From assembly GCA_026707405.1 (NCBI GenBank), contig JAPOWW010000010.1:177160-241159 (forward strand): a stretch of DNA of 64,000 nucleotides. Reading direction: 5' to 3'. Below the pieces are notes generated by a model. That model worked only from the letters and a program-made list of their open reading frames with translations. It had not been told where the DNA came from and ran no database searches. A program made the translations under genes and the position numbers. The DNA comes from Chloroflexota bacterium. Lineage in GTDB: Bacteria > Chloroflexota > UBA11872 > VXNJ01. Below are positions 61,813 to 64,000 of the stretch, one piece after another. The stretch's first letter is position 1, and each line of letters opens with the position of its first letter.

Positions 61813-64000
61813 TCAGCCCGGCACGCAAAGCGACCGCCATACCGTCGGGTAACCGGTCGGCCACAATCCGCTCTGTCCGAGCTCGTCTTTCGCCTCGATC
61901 CCGTATAGCAAGACTTCCCCTTCGAGTCCCTCTAGCGGAAGTTCTGTGCGGTAGGTAAAGCCGCGACCGGGTTGAAGTTCGACCGGCGGGAGCGAGTCTC
62001 CGTTCACGTTTCGTCTATGAACTACAACGGAAGCTATGTCACGGTCACTCGTGACTACACACCGAATCGCAAGTTTGTCTTCAGCCCACAAAACTGTCGG
62101 GGGCTCTAGCACTTGCACCAGCGGCGCGTCGACCTGAGGGCCTACCCGCACCGTCGTGCTGACCGACCGAAGGCTCTCCAGTGCCGGCTCGGCAACGGAC
62201 GTTATCGCGTACTCGTAAACAGCCGGGGCCAACTCCTTGTCTTCGAATTGGCACTGCATCACCGCAACAGGGGTGACACAGACCCAGCCCGCTTCGCCGG
62301 CTTGACGCCGCCATACTCGGTATCCCTTGGCGCTTTCCGAGGGACGCCACTGGACCACGGCTGAATCCCTCCGGCCACGACCACGGACATAGTCAGGCGG
62401 CCAATTCCCGCGATGAATACCCATCATGTGTCCGGTATCCAAATAAGTCGAGTAAGCCTTGACGTTGATCGTCGCGAGAGCGCCGAGCTCGCCCCGGCTG
62501 CCGACCTTTTGGGCAAAAGCGAGCATCGCCTCGCCCAACGGAGCCGAACGATAAAGTTCCCAGACTTGCTCGTCCTGCGAATGACCCCCCATTCCGTGGG
62601 CGTAGTGCATATGCAGCTCCGCCGCCTGCACCTGATAAGTTCCTTCAGGCTCCAGCAGCAGCGAGACCCGATCGTATTGAGTAATCCAGTCGATCGTCAG
62701 TATCAGCCACCGCAGTCGATCGCATGCCGGCGGGTGAATATTGGGATCGATGTCGGTCAGCATCGCAGATGCGCGCCCGCGAATCTGATGCAACCGGCTG
62801 GTGCTGAGAGGGCTGGGGCGGCTGTCCGGCTGGTCGGACTGGGTGCTTGAACCCAACCACTCGAATGGCCTGCACTCCCACTGCCCCCATGAACCGGACC
62901 AGCGCGGCCCCATGGAATCCAGTTCGCGTAGCAGTAGCGCAATTTCCCCTGAATATTCCGATGCGTAGGCTGTGCGTGCGTAATCGTCGTAGAACTCGTC
63001 ATACTCGACTTGGTCCCACGCATAGCGGGCGCTGTAGGCGAATACCTCTTCGAGGTCCCGCGTGCGCCAGTGGATGCCCATGAACCCCTCACATCCCTTC
63101 TCCCGCGCGTCCCGGCACAGGTCGGCAAAAATGTGGGTGTTCGGCTGAGGACCCCATTGGTCTCGCCGGGAACCGCCCGCGTCCGACTCGAACCACGGAA
63201 CAGGCCAGCTCTCGCGGCCGTCCGACAGCTTCCCGTAGACCTCGCTTACAGACCTCGCCGCCGAGGGATCGATGTTGTCCAGAGAGGAGAAGATGACATC
63301 GATCGGTACTGTCTTGTCGAGACCGAGATAAAGATCCGTGGACCGCATCCAGTGATCTCCACCCCAGCCGCAGATGAGCAGGCGCAAGCCGGGACGAAGC
63401 TCGGACACGATGTCATGAATTCGGTTGATGTAGGCGCTGAGCCGCACGCCCTCGGCTACAAGGTCCGCCCTGCCCAAGTAGTCGAACTGTTCGCAGATTT
63501 CTTCATATTTCTCTTGAAAAGCCGGCGATTGGAACCACTCGTCGACCTCGCCTGGCCTCGGCCCGACCCACGAACGCGATTCGGCCTGCCAGATGGCCAG
63601 GTAGTCCAGAGTGGGATAGGTGCTCAGGATGTGTTTGAGGCGGCTGTTCAGGGCGGAATCGACTTCCGGATCGAACGGATTCCCTTCCACTTCCATGCCC
63701 AGCACAATTTGCAGGCCCCGCTTGCCCGCGTATTCAAGCGCCTGCGCAAACGTCTCTTGCGCCCCGATTATCTGCTCCTCGCGGGTTTCTCCCTCAACCG
63801 TCGCCCTGGAACCGAATACCTCCGTGTCGAACCAGTCGCCCGTCCCAAATCCGAACTCCTCGCATCTGAAACCGGAAGTCCGGCCCCATCTGCGTGTCGG
63901 AGTGCCCCAACCGTAGGTCAGCGATGTCGCAAACGGATCGCCGCCGCGCCACGCGGTCTCATCTGCATAGTGAAGCCGGCGGGCGGAATCGAGGAAATAA
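61813..64000 (-). CDS. Large glycosidase-like protein (copy 2, 5' part beyond the window)
   Basis: This is the paralog of the 905-residue gene, with the start beyond the right edge; the frame is open to base 64000. The middle is almost identical in protein and DNA to copy 1 (offset 2,791 bases), while the last 300 residues are much more diverged, though with the same FN3-type and Ig-like layout (YRVWRRQAGEAGW, YEYAITSVA). The two genes are tandem, on the same strand, 97 bases apart. The N-terminus and any signal peptide cannot be seen. It belongs to the same unnamed family. Confidence 0.8.
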   Translation of the reverse strand, partial: YFLDSARRLHYADETAWRGGDPFATSLTYGWGTPTRRWGRTSGFRCEEFGFGTGDWFDTEVFGSRATVEGETREEQIIGAQETFAQALEYAGKRGLQIVLGMEVEGNPFDPEVDSALNSRLKHILSTYPTLDYLAIWQAESRSWVGPRPGEVDEWFQSPAFQEKYEEICEQFDYLGRADLVAEGVRLSAYINRIHDIVSELRPGLRLLICGWGGDHWMRSTDLYLGLDKTVPIDVIFSSLDNIDPSAARSVSEVYGKLSDGRESWPVPWFESDAGGSRRDQWGPQPNTHIFADLCRDAREKGCEGFMGIHWRTRDLEEVFAYSARYAWDQVEYDEFYDDYARTAYASEYSGEIALLLRELDSMGPRWSGSWGQWECRPFEWLGSSTQSDQPDSRPSPLSTSRLHQIRGRASAMLTDIDPNIHPPACDRLRWLILTIDWITQYDRVSLLLEPEGTYQVQAAELHMHYAHGMGGHSQDEQVWELYRSAPLGEAMLAFAQKVGSRGELGALATINVKAYSTYLDTGHMMGIHRGNWPPDYVRGRGRRDSAVVQWRPSESAKGYRVWRRQAGEAGWVCVTPVAVMQCQFEDKELAPAVYEYAITSVAEPALESLRSVSTTVRVGPQVDAPLVQVLEPPTVLWAEDKLAIRCVVTSDRDIASVVVHRRNVNGDSLPPVELQPGRGFTYRTELPLEGLEGEVLLYGIEAKDELGQSGLWPTGYPTVWRSLCVPG

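Noticed and set aside
1-64000. Search for tRNA, rRNA, CRISPR arrays, insertion sequences or prophage genes
   Set aside because: No cloverleaf T-loop sequence, regular spaced repeats, transposase, integrase or phage proteins were recognised by eye.

Overview
The window is high-GC bacterial chromosome, densely coded, with many GTG and TTG starts and ATGA-type overlaps. No rRNA, tRNA, insertion sequence, prophage or CRISPR array was recognised. The gene content suggests a Chloroflexota-like, possibly SAR202/Dehalococcoidia-type, heterotroph: a B. subtilis-type PurF with four cluster cysteines, a gamma-alpha fused 2-oxoacid:ferredoxin oxidoreductase, and many oxidoreductases, sulfatase and sugar-acid enzymes. 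This placement is an inference from gene content, not from a phylogenetic marker.

Region 1 (2-5885) is the end of a purine operon, purL'-purF-purM-purN-purH, with overlapping coding ends. A repeat-bearing gap and glgA follow. Region 2 (8045-11950, minus) holds a secreted protein of unknown function and the t6A/ribosome modification operon tsaE-tsaB-rimI-tsaD. Region 3 (12059-20248, plus) is an envelope cluster: a GT4 glycosyltransferase, a MraY-type transferase, an APH-fold protein lacking the usual catalytic Asp, a protein joining a decayed Mur-ligase module to an intact alanine racemase, a TIM-barrel sugar isomerase, and an intact MurF. AnmK, at 43615, also points to murein metabolism.

Region 4 (20321-44808) mixes housekeeping genes (folP, pabB, dprA, aspC, korAB, anmK) with accessory metabolism: M81 peptidase, PHP phosphoesterase, HpcH aldolase, D-2-hydroxyacid dehydrogenase, two SDRs, aldo/keto reductase, sulfatase and NHL propeller. 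It also has small proteins: an unusual CGWS glutaredoxin, a FIST protein, a DUF1801 protein and a VOC protein.

Region 5 (45207-64000, all minus) is an accessory catabolic island with an amidohydrolase, two Gfo/Idh oxidoreductases, two MFS transporters, two FAD oxidoreductases, an SDR, and an XRE regulator beside a conserved unknown gene. It ends in two tandem copies of a very large glycosidase-like protein. The second copy runs off the window. The copies share long identical DNA tracts in the middle but are clearly diverged at their 3' ends, which suggests gene conversion or recent exchange. The most unusual items are the decayed Mur/Alr fusion with its kinase-like neighbour, and the mosaic tandem glycosidase-like pair.
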